The position numbers and the translations under genes are program-made. Source: Holacanthus passer (lineage: Eukaryota; Chordata; Actinopteri; Pomacanthidae). From it: DNA of 64,000 nucleotides. Below the pieces are notes generated by a model. It was not told the DNA's origin. It saw nothing but the letters and a program-made list of their open reading frames with translations, and did no database searches. Positions 1 to 21,869 of the stretch are shown piece by piece (position 1 is the first letter of the stretch; the number at the start of each line of letters is the position of its first letter). The stretch spans positions 930,001 through 994,000 of the forward strand of contig JAFREQ010000021.1 in the NCBI GenBank assembly GCA_025331565.1, in the 5' to 3' direction.

Positions 1-2504
1 ATTAGTTTTATTCATTGTTTCATCCATCTGTGGCCAAAAGTAAACACAACACCGTTCCCTGTGCTTCTACTTGACAAGCATCATCAGATCGCAAATAGAT
101 TTACAATGAATGGACAATAACTTTTAGAAAATAGACAAACCATCTTGCACGTATGAGCACTTAAATTATGGCCAACTGGTTTGGTAGCAGCAGTGATCTT
201 CGCCAGGGAAAAAGTTCTCTCCAGACTTCATAGGTGTATCAGATTGTTAGCTGCCTCCTCTGTGACGAACTAATTGGTATGCAAAAGATTTCAATTTAAT
301 GAAGTGATTCTGCACATGGTAGATTTGTATTTCTGTTTCTTCTGACCAATACGGGATATTTAAGAATGACAGTCTAGGTCCCAATATTTTCTAGAAAATT
401 CCAGTTTGACTTGACAGTGAGGAATGACCAACATCCTCTAAATCTAAATGACGAGATACAAAATTCTGACTTTTTTATGTCAAAATTATGAAAAAGGAAG
501 TCAAAATGTTGACATATTGGCTCACAATTTGACTCAACGTGTTACTGCCTTATAACTTTGACTCACTTTCTCACAATTATTACATGCAATCATATTTCTT
601 TCACTTAAAAGTTATTTGTTATCATCCTTAACTTTTTATCTTTTTCCTGGCAGAAATGGGCTTCCATAGCACGATGAAAACACAGAAGAATTTGTTGTCT
701 GTTTTTTTTTTATTCAGGCCAGCCTATTTTTATTTCTAAAAGTCCAGCTTGATCATGTGATCCTAAATAAATCACATTTTGACTCTCCTCATAAACATGT
801 GCCAGAGTGTACAAAAGCAAATTCAGCTCTTACTGTCAGTAATAGTCTAGTCTTTGCACTTTCTCCCTTTACGGTCAAAGTGCCAGCAGCAATATCCAGC
901 TCCCCCTCACCCAGTTGGCTAATGATGTACATACAGCAGTACATGGCTCCCATCCAAGCCGGGCTCCATCCACCCCGAGGGTGGGGGCAGAGTCGCTGGC
1001 TTTGTTCCTCCGTCCGCAGGCCTGTTCTATTTCAGTGTGCTCAATGTTTAACTTTCAGCGATGTACTGAAAGACCGGCATGGCGTAAACCGAGGCTGTGC
1101 ATGTATATAGGTGTGTGCATCCGTGTTCATGTGAGAGAACTGTGTGTGAACGCTTTGCTATGAACGTCTGTGGTGCCGATATCTGATCGACCTGCTTCGC
1201 CTTCCCTCCCGAACCCTCAAAAGCACCTTTTTAGGCCGCGGTACGTGACAGAAGTCTGTAAATCAGAGTCCTGTCATCGACTTGTATTATTTCCTTTGAA
1301 GAATGTAACTAATATTGTGTTCAGCAGGCTAATGGAGAGTAAGAAGCGGGGGGTCTTGAGAATCATTTATATGTGAGAGCGTTGAGGTTGCAGGAGATGA
1401 AGACTGAATTAAGCCGTGGGTAATATTTCAAAAGCTGCAACGATTCCCACAAACAAAAGCCGGACTGTTGCTGGCAGATTTTTGCTGCGGCTGCAGTTCA
1501 AGGCTTTGCAATTGTGTTTCCCTTTCCAAATGATGGCCTTATTGATTGCTTTTGTATCCCTCCTCCTCTGTGGCATTGTTCTACAGCGTGTTTCATAGGG
1601 CACTAGAGGATTTATTATGAAGGCTTGCACTTAGAAAATGCATGCTGTGGAGTTGAATCTCGGCTAAATGGTGAATTAGTGTGCTGGGTGGTAGCAGCCG
1701 AGGACTCCCAGGAGTGATTTTTAGGTTATCGCGATATTAAATGACTAAATCGAAGTCCCCTTTTGGGGAACATTACCACAACAACAAAAAATCAGTGGAG
1801 AATATTTAAGCCCATGAGCTGAACAATTTAATCAAAGTGCCAAATGTGCTTATTGGGCGCATCATCAATTTTCATAAAATTTTCAAAAACAATAACATTG
1901 ACTGTTTTAAATTGTGACTGTTAACATACTGTTCCGCAGTCGTCACTTGTGTGTTAGCGGCTGAATACGAGGCGTTGTGACAATAGAGAGATGTATTGAT
2001 CATAACACTGCACCACCTCACCCCATCCTTTATCCAATGGCACATCACGGAGCTCCATTGAACCACGATCTGGCCACCAGACGTTACGAATAGCTTTGGA
2101 GTGGACACCATCATTGTCCTGTTTTGAGACTGTTGCCTAGTACACCAAAATCCCAAGACAGAACTAAAGAGCACTTATAGGCGGTTTTGTGGCGTCAACT
2201 TGCGAGTTGATGGGTTTTGTGCTGCTCGGATTATCTGCAAGGAGATTTATAGTCGCGGGGGTATTTTTGTAAACGGGTGGGAAATCACATGCCTAGACAG
2301 CTAAGAATGTAAACAAATTAGCTCATCTATTGATAGTCTATCAATCAGAGATATAGATCAGAGATTAGATAAATTATGTGAATTGTATCGTAGTTTGGGG
2401 AGATCTGAGAAAAATATGCAATGTTTGTCAGGTTGAACATAAGGTTTTGAGTTGGTTCAGAACTGCTCAGGTTTGATAAACCGGCCTCAAAGGGTGCTTT
2501 CCGT

Positions 2505-2523
2505 CCTCTCTCTCTCTCTCTCT
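2505..2523. repeat. CT dinucleotide microsatellite
   Basis: An almost pure CT run of about 19 bases in intergenic DNA, likely to vary in length between individuals. Confidence 0.85.
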
Positions 2524-5215
2524 GTCCCCGTGCTCTCGGTCCAACGTGTCTCCCTCGTCCTTCTGTTCTGTCCAACATCCCCCGGGCGTCAACACTCACC
2601 TCTCTTGGCACATACAGTACACAAGCCCACTGTTGTATGCAAAATGCTCTCTGCTCAGCCGAATCCTAACGAAAGGGATCAACTTATGAATTTCCACTCT
2701 GTAGCAGGTCCAAGCCACTTTATACAGCACCAGCAAATCACAAACCTCTTTAAGGCTTCATGTCCACTGGGAACATCTTCTTTATTGTACCACCTTTTTT
2801 TTTGCTCACATTGTTTACAACAGAAAGGACTCAGTGTTGCATGTACAGAAAGCTTAGCATGCTTATAGTATGTTCTTCAAGGCTTTTAGCAAAAACACAG
2901 TATGCTTCAAAGTGGCGTCTCCAACAGCAGGACCGACGTTACACAGCGGACACCCGGTGGACGCGACAGTGTCTTGTTTGCAGCAGTTGGTGCTGGTAGA
3001 TATCTCCATGTCAGACTTTTATTTCTAGATGGGGTTATGTTGTACAAATGTCTTTGAACTGTCTATGTGTCTGTATTCACTATTTCACAGTCCACTGCCC
3101 TGTTCCATCATGAGAGATTTAAAATGGGAATGAATGTTTACACACCTGTATAGAAAAGTCAGGTGCGTCAGAGAACAACTAGAAGAAGTAAACCGTGAAG
3201 GTCGAGATATCTTTACGTAGATGTGAATGCAGTGTAAGCATTAACAGTGTGCAGGAGTCGTAAGTCTACATTAAGTTTCATGGTCTGGACAGTGCATTTC
3301 AACACCTTTTGCAAACCTTGTGTGATTCGATATTTCAGCAAATTCAGCCAATAGAAACACACTGAAGTCAACCTCAAAATCTGCAGAGGTGGAGATCTCT
3401 GGGTTTTTATTTCTTGTTTCTTTTGGAATTTCTATTGTCTTTCTTTCTTGGCTTTTCTCAAGGTCCCTGTTCACTCTGCTCAGTATATTTGTGACCATGG
3501 AAACACATCTTATAACTTCATGACTTCTAACCAGCAGCAGATGTTTTACACTTACAAAAAAAAATAAAATAAACATGCAAATGAGCTATAAAAAACACAA
3601 ACAACAACAGGTAATACAACTACTTTTCTTACTTTTGTATCACTCCTCCAAGAGTTCCTTGCTTCACTGTGACTGCAGAGGCTGCTGGGAAAACTATGAT
3701 GTGTTCTGCAGACGCTCAGGGGTCACGACCTGTCCGCTCAGGATCAGGGTTAGTCGGAAGGTGCCAAAGACAGGATGTGAGGTGTTTCTGTCAGTTGTAT
3801 TGAAAGCATGTCAAACCTGTTGTCACAGCTCTCCATGCAAACTATGATCCAGATGATTGCTATGATTATCTCAAATCAGAAGTTTAAAGGTTTGTGACCC
3901 GTCCTGATCCAGGACTATCAATGTATGTATCGCAGTCCTGGATCGGCATCTCCTGAAACCTGGAAACTTCAGCCACTCAATAAAATCTGTTACTGGAAGA
4001 ATGTTACTGGAAATCTTCTTAACACTCATAAGATGGAAAAATATTATGTTAATGTAACAAAAACCAAGACTTACGTTGACGGAGAAAGGTGGCAGGATTT
4101 CTTCATCACTCATCGTTTCCAGTACCGAGCAGCAGCAGTACGCTCAGTGCTGCCTCTAGTGGCAGAACACATGTGAATGGTTTATTGGATTTCTTTAATA
4201 TTTCTTCTGATCACTAGTGACAGCAGTGTACCATCTTTGAATTCACATGCTTTTCTATTGTCCATGCATGTATTTAGAGAGCTGGAAAAAGAGCAGCCAC
4301 TTAGCCAATTTGTCCCAGTGGCCACTTGCAGTACTGCAACTAAAAAATACCCGACAACCCTAAAGTATTTTTTCCCAAAGAGACTTCAGAAAAACCTTTC
4401 AGGACACCTCAAATTGCAAGATCAATTATTACTCTTTGCATTATGAATTTTTATCCATCAAAGTTTTGTACATGTAAAGATTTCCCAAAGTCTCAAAAAA
4501 TGTGTTATGTCACTCACACGTATCTGTTATATTGATGTTAGAGAGTGTAAAGAAATCTTTGTTACCTTTAAGTCATTAAGAAGATTTCCCATCCAGAGAG
4601 TTTGTATTTTCTTTCTGTACTGAATTTTGTGAGTGACTGAAATATCCAGGTTTGCACGTATCACTAGATCAGAACATGCTAAAGAGAGATTTCTAGAGAG
4701 CATGAGAAGCCAAAGGGATTTCAAATCCAGCTGGAAGTCTGTAGTGAAATAAATATAACAGAGTTTGCAGGTACATCTTAGGCTGGAGTCTCCTGCACAA
4801 CAGGGAACACATGGCCATTCACTGTACTCAGAGTAGTGCTCTCTCCTTCTGTCTCTATCCAGAGGTGCCACATAGTATATATTTTCAGGGTAATACAAAG
4901 AGTAGTTTCAAATATTTCAAAGTTTATTCAGTTTACTTTTCACCTGATACTACAAACCACAGCCTCCTGGTATCTGGTGCAGGTTGAAGCAGACAGTACA
5001 AAGTATCTGAAAATATTATTATTATATTATTTTTTATTATATTATAATAATTATTCTTTAACTCTCAGATGACGTCACTGTCACAGGCATGCAAAGGAAC
5101 AACATTTAGGATTCATTTCCATGAAGCACAGGTGCAAACAAACATGCAAGGACATACAGTCAAGCTTTAGGTAACGCTCTGGGCTAATAACTACACACTG
5201 TCTTGTCTTTCAATA

Positions 5216-5232
5216 AACACACACACACACAC
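5216..5232. repeat. CA dinucleotide microsatellite
   Basis: A short run of AC/CA repeats in intergenic DNA upstream of the first helicase gene. Confidence 0.85.
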
Positions 5233-7156
5233 ATGCGCAGGAAACATCCAAAAATCTACTGTGATCTCCTCTCACACCACCCACGCCTCCATCACACCGA
5301 ACCCCGTCTCACCTGGACCTGTCCTCCCCCGCGACTACCCAATCCCCTGCTGTTCCTGAGCACCCACCACCCCCGTTTTACCTCCTCCTCCTCCTCCCAA
5401 CACAGTCCAGTGGGTGGTGTGATGTCAGGTTTCTGTGGTGGGCTGCTTATGACAGGTCCAGACAATCAGCGTGTTTGTAAATGTCAATGTGTGATTTTCA
5501 AATCTTTGTTTATGGTCAGGGTTTTAAAGGAAGATATTTTTATGGTAATTGTCGCTGGTCTATTTTACTATATATTTATGTAATAAATATGTGACTAAAT
5601 TGACATCTCACTGGCTCTTTTTGGCTCTCAGTTCTCCGGCCAGCTACGTCATGTGCTGGAGGGTTTTCATTAATGGACTAATAAATTAAACCCACAAAAA
5701 CCTTGTCTTGTTATCACCTCATTGTCTCTGTTATATGCGGTCGTACATAGACTTTCACATCACTGTACATAGGAATAAATGTCACTTCTCTATCAGGCCT
5801 GTATCAGATCCAGATTGGTGAAATTGAAGATTATAGCTGGATATCTTCTTAATCCTGTTTCCTGACATCATAGCCGTGTTTATTGTCCTCACATGTGTGA
5901 CTCTGAACTGGAGAATATAAAAGATGAAAGCATCAACACTCAAATATTCTCTGCCCTCCTGATTTCACTTATAATAGATGTAAATGTGCCAGTGTACCAT
6001 AATCCAACATGAGCACTTAATCCTACTTAGATTGAGGACAGCGACAGTATGTTTGCCAAGCGCCTCCCTTTGCTGGAAAATATGTGCATAATTGAAAAAC
6101 AATGCTAAAGGGATGTAAAGTCGGCGGGCTGTAATAATGGCTAAATGAGGAGTAAACAAGGTTTGTCCGGTCAAATCGGCGTGTGGGAGTGGAAAGACGG
6201 GCGCTGGCAGCACTGCTCAGTTCATCAGCACATGTCACACCATATCCTGTGTGACTTATTGACAGATCAGATCAGATGTCTCTCAGAGAGGCGTGAGCTT
6301 TCCCAGCGAGAGACAGCCGGTCACAAGGCCGCGGCTGCTAATTCATCAAACCGCGGTGATTCGTCCTCGCAGATGGGAGGATGCACGCTTCGTCAAAAAT
6401 GACTTAATTCAGTGCATCTCTGCCGATGACGTGTCGCCCCTCAGTGAGCTCCAGCTGGTTCTGTTTTACGGAAATGCTGAAAAAAATTAACAGCATTACA
6501 CCCACCTTGTAAATCCTCATGTCATGGGTTTATGATACTGCTGCAAGTTGGGGCAATTTGGATTAAGGTTAGCAGCCCAGCAGCTCAGCAAATTGTGGAA
6601 AGCCTCTCATCAGCTCACCCTGAAGTCACACAGTACAAATGTGGAGTAACATCCAAAAAAAAAACCTTGTGAGGCAAATAAAAAATGAGATTTATGGTTG
6701 AGGAGTTTTCAGGTTTTGGTTTCTCGTACAAACGGGGATCCAGGTTTGATTCTGATCAGTCAGGGGGAAAAAACAGAAATGTGGAGTAAAGGTCTACAGT
6801 GATGGGTCGGGTTATGGAGGGACACTGGAGGGTGACATAGCCAGTCTGACAGCGTATCGCCATCTGGTGGTCAAATGATGAAGAGAATATTGTGAAATCG
6901 TGGGGGGAAAAAAACATCTTCAAAATGTCAGCTTTTATTAAGTTTAAAGAAAAACAGCTTTGTTCAGACCTTCTACAGAGGAGTATGAGCAACATATGCG
7001 GTGTACAGATGGCAAGTGTACATGACAATTGTAAATCACTTTTAGTATAAAAACATTTTCTATGAACATGCAAAAACATTTAGTGTTAAGCTTCATGACA
7101 ATCCATTTTAGGATCAAAACACCTTTTCTTATACAGCAAAATAAAGGTAATTGTGG

Positions 7157-7601
7157 CACCTTTAAAGCAGCATTAGTAGTTATTGTTGGCCACTGGGAGG
7201 CAGTGAAACTAGTTGTAAACACAACATTGACATAATATCACCTCATAAAGTCGTTATAGTGAGTAACAGCTGCCTACATTTACACATCCAGCCGACACAC
7301 AGTAACATTAGCATCCGTTTGGAGTCCTGTTTCTGGCCAGCTGATGAAAGTTATCGTATCAATAAGCACTCTCCTTCTGTTTCTGTTTTTGGTCTCCACC
7401 GACTCGTGAATCTGTCTCCACCTGAGAGTCAGTAAATTCGCTGGATATAAAACAAAAACAGTGAGCTAAAAGACACTAAAACGCCAGAGAGTCAGCTGAT
7501 AATCCTCTGAGGTTTGGTCACTGTGTTTGACCCTTTCACATTATACGTAGTCATTTGAACCATTGTCAATATAAACAAAATGATAAGTGCAGCTTTAAAG
7601 A
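7157..7601. mobile_element. MITE-like repeat with inverted ends
   Basis: The left end reads CTTTAAAGCAGCATTA (7160-7175) and the right end reads GTGCAGCTTTAAAG (7587-7600). Apart from about two mismatches these are inverted repeats of each other. About 445 bp lies between the outer edges, with no coding capacity. This arrangement fits a non-autonomous DNA transposon remnant. The general look, with GCAGCTTTAAA ends, resembles repeats scattered through teleost genomes, but I cannot name the family and no clear target-site duplication was identified. Confidence 0.5.
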
Positions 7602-9094
7602 CAATAACTAACAGAAATTGGCACTTAAGACTTAATCTAAAATTGTTTTATTTTGAAATACATTTCTACACAATTTTTTTAGATTTCAGGATAAAAGTGC
7701 AGTGATATTATTCTGCAACAAAATCACTGTTGTGAGGATTTATTATATCTTATTGTTATTGTCCTCTCACTTTTAGTGCATGTGTATAAAGGAAAACAGT
7801 GATTCATGCTCCAGGAAAGCTGCTGTGGTTCACTCGTCTGTGTATTAGGTCCATTCTGACTCATCATGAGAAGTGTGTAATTGGGTCTATTAGTGTGTAG
7901 CAGGTGGTGTGAAGGACTGGAAGGTTGCACTTCCTAACAGAACACAGAGTTTTAGTGAATCCGGTGCAGGCAGGGTGGATCTGTTCACATGAAGTCCGCC
8001 ATGTGGGTGGAAGCTGTTGTGGGGGCTGTGATCTCACAAAGGCAGCTTTTCCGCCAACCAATCCCTCGCTGGCTGTTTGGACGATAGCCCGGCCCCCTCG
8101 GATCGCCCTCCTTCCTTCCTCCCTCTCTCTCATACACTCGCTTCGTGCTCCGTCATAGCAGGAATTTTCCACTCAGCAGCAGGAGAACATTGCAGCCAGC
8201 TGCGCTGTCAATTGCAGTATATGGCTGAATCTCAATGACTGTTTGCAGACTCCCCTTTTTCTTCCAATCCGCTTCTCCTGGCTTTTTCCTCAGCTCACCG
8301 CAGCTACACAAAGTACATGGTGTACTGTACATGTTCCATGCATGTAAGCCAGCAGCAAAATCTTAATTTTCATCTCTGTGTTTATTCTGTCCCTTCCAAA
8401 CATGGCTAAAAAGAACTTCACGCAAACATGAACATGTGTGTTTACAGGACAGCAGAGCAGAAGAATGCAAATCCAAGTACTTGGACTCGAGGGAGGCAGG
8501 ACGGCCTACTAATACCTCTCCCCCCGTCTCCCCTTCTGTCTCCTTCACTCTCTCCTTCTAAAGGATCTTACATGGATCAGCTCCAACAGCAACTTTCTCT
8601 CCTCATCTCTATCTCGGTCTAATCCTCGCAGTCTCTCCCTCTTTGTATCCCCGCTACTCACCATAGAAATAATGCATGAGTAGATCAAGGGCAGCCATGG
8701 CGCATGTAGCATGTGCTGTATACATTAGAGGCCTCTTACATAAGCGTGAGCGCGGCCCCTCCCCTCCCCGCTGCCCATACATTTCCCTGCTTCCCCTCAA
8801 ATCAGGTCAGGTGAGGACGAGAGCGAGAGAGCTGCTGTGGTCAGGTGAGGACAGCCTTGAAAACATATACATAATCTTGGAAGCCGACACCACACGGGGG
8901 GAAGGAAGAGGAAAGAAGGGGGTTATTTGATTTACATTTTATAAACATTGGCTGGATCTGTAGCAACGTGAGTGGACACAGAGAGAGAAAATAGATTCTG
9001 TATGAATCCAAAGAAGCAGCACGGTGCCCCCTCTTTCAACATCAGTGCTGATTACCCGGTTTTATATTAAATGGACATTTTGTTTATTTCACTG
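7602..9094. other. Intergenic DNA with GC-richer patch
   Basis: No gene is recognised. Around 8,040-8,300 the sequence becomes more GC- and pyrimidine-rich and includes a CCAAT pentamer (in AACCAATCCC, near 8,060), and another C-rich patch lies at 8,745-8,790. These could be regulatory or the start of a non-coding transcript, but no direct evidence of transcription is visible. Confidence 0.4.
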
Positions 9095-9776
9095 ACACAA
9101 TGTGGTCAAAAGTATGTGGACACGCCTGGCCACTTTTGGTCTGAGGTTGTGTTTCAGGGTTTGAGCTGGGCCCCTGAAGGAGGTGGAGTGCTTCAACTGT
9201 TTGGAAATACATATAGAGCTGGTGTCAGGGATCAGTTTAGTTTAGCATAAAGACTGAAAACAGGGGAAAATTGTTGTCCTGGCTCTCTCTAAGGTTCAGA
9301 AATAAACCTACTGTGCTACCACATCTGCATCTGGATCTGCAAGCAGTTAATGGGAGACTGTACCTACAAACAGTAACAGTACAAAGACAAAATATGTAAA
9401 GTTTGACCTCATCAACTTCATGTGTTTATTCTGAATTTGATGCCACTAACATGTTTCAAAGAAGCAGGGACATGAGCAACAAAAGACAAAAACAACATAA
9501 TGTTTTCCTGTTCGGTGTAGAAGAGCTTGACTGGCCTGCACACAGCCCTCGCCTCACCCCCGTCCAACTCATCTAGGATGAACTACGAGCCAGGCCTTAT
9601 CACTCAACATCTTTGACCGACCTCACGAAAGCAGGGAGCAAGTCCCTGCAGCAGGTTCCAAAATGTGGTGGACTTGATCCGTGGTCTTCCTGCAAGAGTT
9701 GAAACTGTTCAACGAGATGTAAAACAATCACACATGGATGTAATCTGTCTACATACTTTTGGCAATGTAGTGCACA
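9095..9776. mobile_element. Tc1/mariner-like non-autonomous remnant
   Basis: The left edge carries GGTCAAAAGTATGTGGACAC (from 9104) and the right edge carries CTACATACTTTTGGCAATG (from 9749). Reverse-complemented, the right end gives the same CAAAAGTATGT(G/A)GAC core, so the ends are inverted repeats. Internally, CCAACTCATCTAGGATGAACT, CTGCAAGAGTTGAAACTGTT and ATCACACATGGATG resemble degenerate forms of a repeat widespread in teleosts, whose ends read roughly 'GGCCAAAAGTATGTGGACAC'. No transposase frame survives. The family assignment rests on recall of its typical ends, not on a search. Confidence 0.6.
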
Positions 9777-11069
9777 TACTCTGAGCATATATGTTTTAGA
9801 TGTTTATTAATGCATGAGTTACTTCATGAATTATAGTATAGGAATACTCGCAGAATGAATAATGCATTGACTTGGAAAACATCACGTGGGACGTCTGAGG
9901 GAAACAACCTCTTGGGATGGAAGCTTCTCCAAGAGAATCCATTACTGTCTAAGCCAACATGGGAAGACAGAAAGATGTGAAATGCATGCTTTTAACAAAT
10001 GTGAATGTGAGAAATGACAAGTGAAGCAAAAATAATTAGCAAAGATTACAGAGGTTCAGTTCATCCAGTATAACAGACACATGCACACATAATCTCATAT
10101 GTATTTATTAAAATGATAAAATATCAGAGGCCGTGAGAACGTCAGAGAATCACTGACGAAAGGTTTCTTGATCAGGAATGAAGCAGTGGCCTGTTAAATA
10201 AGTAATATGTTTATGGTTGGGTAATGAGGATTAAATTTAATAAGGAGATTAGAGGTAGGGGGTCTGAGAGGAGAGAGGCAGAAAGACACCGACAGGGAGG
10301 GAGATATGTCGAATCTGTCGTACTGACCAGATTTGTGATGTCTGTATTTTTTAATGTTTTTGTTTGTCAGTGTAGAAGCTTCTGTAGAAATGAGTGAATA
10401 AGTGAGTGTCATTTTCAATAAACTTAACAGCACAAACAATTAACATGGAAACCTCTAAATAGGCTAAATATACAGTATCTACCCTGATATGAAAAAGGAG
10501 ATTCCTGAGCTCAAAGTTGCAGAAAATTGTGTCATTATTTTCTTTTTTTTCAGAGGAAGGACCCTCTGCTCTTATTGTGGCCCCCCCAGGATTTTTGGCT
10601 TGCCTGTGTGGAAGGGTCCATAAGTGAAGGATGTGCTGGGAGGTATATGGAGGGTTATCCCAGGACAAGGAGAGGAAGTCTGTCTCTCATGTCCTTCATT
10701 CCAGCTCGTACGCCCAACAATAACACCGCACACCTTATTAAATACGTTATGATGACCCTGACAACGCATATAAAGTGATACAACATGCAGGTTTGATTTA
10801 CTGCTCCGCACTTCTCCCTCAATAAAACACTCCATTAGTGAGTACAAAACTGTGAATCATGTGCTGCATGTGGTGACACCGTGTGTACCAGCCAAGTTAA
10901 AAACGGAGATTAAGTCGTAGTGGAAGTCTGAGCTAAGACTCCATGTTGTGATTCATTGCTATAAATTGAGCACAGCAGAAGCCGGAGTCCATATGTCTTG
11001 TGTAATTTTTTAAAATTCTGTTTTCGTTCAACATTTTGTTTCTTGTGACTCCCAGTGAGAATATGATCT
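9777..11069. other. Intergenic DNA, nothing recognised
   Basis: Unique-looking AT-rich sequence between two transposon remnants. Short open frames here show no recognisable domain and no flanking splice signals. Confidence 0.5.
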
Positions 11070-11344
11070 ATGCTACATGGCCAAAAGTATCCGGACGAAA
11101 TTACACCCATATGTGATTGTTGAGCATCTCGTTCCAAAACCATGGACACTAATACAGTTCAGTGCTTTTGCAGCCTTCACGCTTCTGGGAAGATTTTGGA
11201 GCCTTGAAAAGGGAAAGGACCTTCCCCACAAAGTTGCCACAAAGTTGGAAGCACGCTATTGTCTAAAATTTCATTGTATGATTGTGAGATTTCCTTTAAT
11301 TTGAAACCACATAGACCAAAGAGACGCCTTATGGCCATATCGTG
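11070..11344. mobile_element. Second Tc1-like remnant of the same family
   Basis: The sequence opens with ACATGGCCAAAAGTATCCGG (11075-11094). It continues with blocks typical of the same teleost element family, including CATATGTGATTGTTGAGCAT, TTCCAAAACCATGGACACTA and CAAAGTTGGAAGCACGCTAT. It ends near a GGCCATAT at 11333-11340, which resembles an inverted terminal core. At about 275 bp it is a deletion derivative with no transposase. It lies about 0.7 kb upstream of the dhx8 copy A promoter. Confidence 0.6.
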
Positions 11345-11850
11345 AGGCTCACTTAGTTTACATCTGTGCCAAATTGAATGAGCAACATGCTTTTTATACT
11401 TCTAAAATATCTTTAATACATCAGAGTAAATAAATTCTTTATTGCACTGTGACAAATTATTTAGGGAACAAGGCTACACTCGACATAATGTAGCTCTTGC
11501 TTTGCACCCCGAGGGCCACAGTTAAGATCTGCAGGCCTGCACAACATAAAACACAAACCATCACATGAAATAAGATGTGCCATATTTTTGGACACAATTG
11601 CACAAGATGTTGCACACAATCACATCTTTGCTGCTAAAATGCGTATTAAACATCCACAGGAGCAAATTTATTAAGCAAAGAGTCCAATATGGAGAAAAAT
11701 ATAAAGGCTCAGTCTTTATTTTACTTACTGCACCAATATGCCTGAAAACTGCTTTGATTCAATCACTTTCATAAAATACAGATTTGCTGCTAAAACCAAA
11801 TTAACAGATTTATAGTTCACATTAAAAACTGCATATGTGTAGTTATTATT
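11345..11850. other. AT-rich intergenic DNA, nothing recognised
   Basis: No coding or RNA feature was recognised between the Tc1-like remnant and the promoter-proximal region of the first helicase gene. Confidence 0.5.
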
Positions 11851-11859
11851 AGGAATTTT

Positions 11860-12033
11860 AGCGCCATCGTGTGGCAAATCCTACGTATTGTTAGTGGTGA
11901 CGCATTGTGGGATAAACCAATAGCGACGCACGTTTGAGAGCGACGCACGTACGAACCAGGAAATAGAGGAAGCCCACATCTAATACGTCCGCTGGCGTTT
12001 ACTTTCCTTAAACAAAACAGACTCGTGGAAGAA
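11860..12033 (+). promoter_or_regulatory. Probable dhx8 copy A promoter and 5' UTR
   Basis: This lies directly upstream of the copy A ATG. No TATA box is seen. GCATTGTGGGAT (11902-11913) read on the other strand gives ATCCCACAATGC, which resembles the ZNF143 (Staf) site found in many housekeeping promoters. A CCAAT box lies at 11917-11921. An 11-base element, GCGACGCACGT, occurs twice in direct orientation (about 11923-11933 and 11939-11949). A TATA-less promoter with CCAAT and ZNF143-like elements suits a ubiquitously expressed splicing factor. The transcription start cannot be fixed from sequence alone. Confidence 0.55.
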
Positions 12034-20780
<8,747 letters not shown>

Positions 20781-21532
20781 TGCGTGTGGCGTTACAAATG
20801 CGAAACAAAAATGTGTTGATGTTTTTATCATCGCTGCTCGACTTCAAGCTGTGGATTCTCTCCTTTTAAATCTGTACACGTCGTACATTTTCCCCAAGCA
20901 GTTTTTGAATAAACCTGGAAAGTTTAGTGTCATTATTTTAAAAATCTTGGAGCCGTTTAATTTTCATAGCACTAATACAGGAACAAAAGAGAATTTTGGC
21001 ATCTGTCCTTTGAGACAGCAGTTTTAAAGATAATCTTCTCTGAGGAGATTCAGCAAAACAGTGAACTATTTATTTTGTCTGTAAATTGTTTCAGCATAAC
21101 GTTTTGCATAAATAAGGACCCGATAGAATCGTAATGGGACCTGTATGTTTCACTCATCAATACTTTGTTGTCGGACTGTAAGGATGGAACAAGCATATAT
21201 GTTTGATAGATTTTGTACTATAACTGAGACAACTTTCTCTCACTTGTAAGTTTATCTGACACTGTTGCTTTGCTGTACCTGCCAGTGGAACAATGAATAT
21301 GTGTCCTCATTAAATGCTACAATTTTTTAAGCCTGTTGGATTTTGTTGTCAACTTTTGAAATACAGATTTTTATGGGTATGAGAGGGAAGATGGTGATTG
21401 TATAGCTGTTGGTTATCAGAGTCTCACAAAAACAATGAATCCAAACAAAGACCTTTTACCACTTGTAACACTCTTTAATCCAGACTAATAGGTTTGAATG
21501 TAACATATGTTAGATTGTGGTCAACTCTGGAT
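20781..21532 (+). other. Copy A 3' UTR and spacer
   Basis: No second gene is seen between the end of copy A and the repeat at 21.5 kb. Possible poly(A) signals are AATAAA at 20908-20913, about 130 bases past the stop and the best placed, and ATTAAA at 21309-21314. The rest is AT-rich spacer. Confidence 0.6.
20908..20913 (+). terminator. AATAAA poly(A) signal for copy A
   Basis: A canonical hexamer in the expected position, 128 bases after the stop codon. A later ATTAAA at 21309 could give a longer 3' UTR. Confidence 0.6.
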
Positions 21533-21800
21533 ATACAGTACCAGTCAAAAGTTTAGACACACCTTGGTTTTATGTTTGTATTTTATACATGGTGGATTAA
21601 TAATAAAGAGATTCAAACAATAACATAGAATTATGCGATGATAAATATGTGTAAAGAAGGCAAAGTATGTTAGATATTTTTAGATTTAATGACAGCTTTG
21701 CACACTCTTGGCATCAGCTTGATGAGGTCGTCACCTTGTCAGAAGTTAATCAGTGGAATTTCTTGCGTTCCTGATTGTGTTTGAGCTCATCGGTTGTGTT
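21533..21800. mobile_element. Tc1-like transposon remnant between the dhx8 copies
   Basis: The sequence opens with ACAGTACCAGTCAAAAGTTT (21535-21554) followed by AGACACACCTT. This is the hallmark end of a Tc1-like element family frequent in teleosts. It continues with GCACACTCTTGGCATCAGCT and ATGAGGTCGTCACC, which are also typical of that family. About 270 bp remain, without transposase. It sits in the 1.25-kb spacer between the tandem helicase genes and so postdates or accompanied the duplication. Confidence 0.6.
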
Positions 21801-21869
21801 TGAAGAGATGGTGTTATTATACAGTAAACAGCCCTGTTTTAACTGCTTAACCCCATCTGATTTGTTTTT

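Larger units (their letters stand above)
1..7156. other. Intergenic DNA, no gene seen
   Basis: No open frame in this stretch has a recognisable domain or exon-like structure with matching splice sites; the short frames present look random. It holds a CT microsatellite near 2,505, a short CA repeat near 5,216, an AT-rich stretch around 5,010-5,060 and an 11-bp-arm hairpin at 3,906-3,944. On the - strand an AATAAA hexamer lies at 7-12, so the left edge could be the 3' end of a leftward gene outside the window, but nothing else supports this. Conserved regulatory elements may be present; they cannot be seen without alignment to other fishes. Confidence 0.6.
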
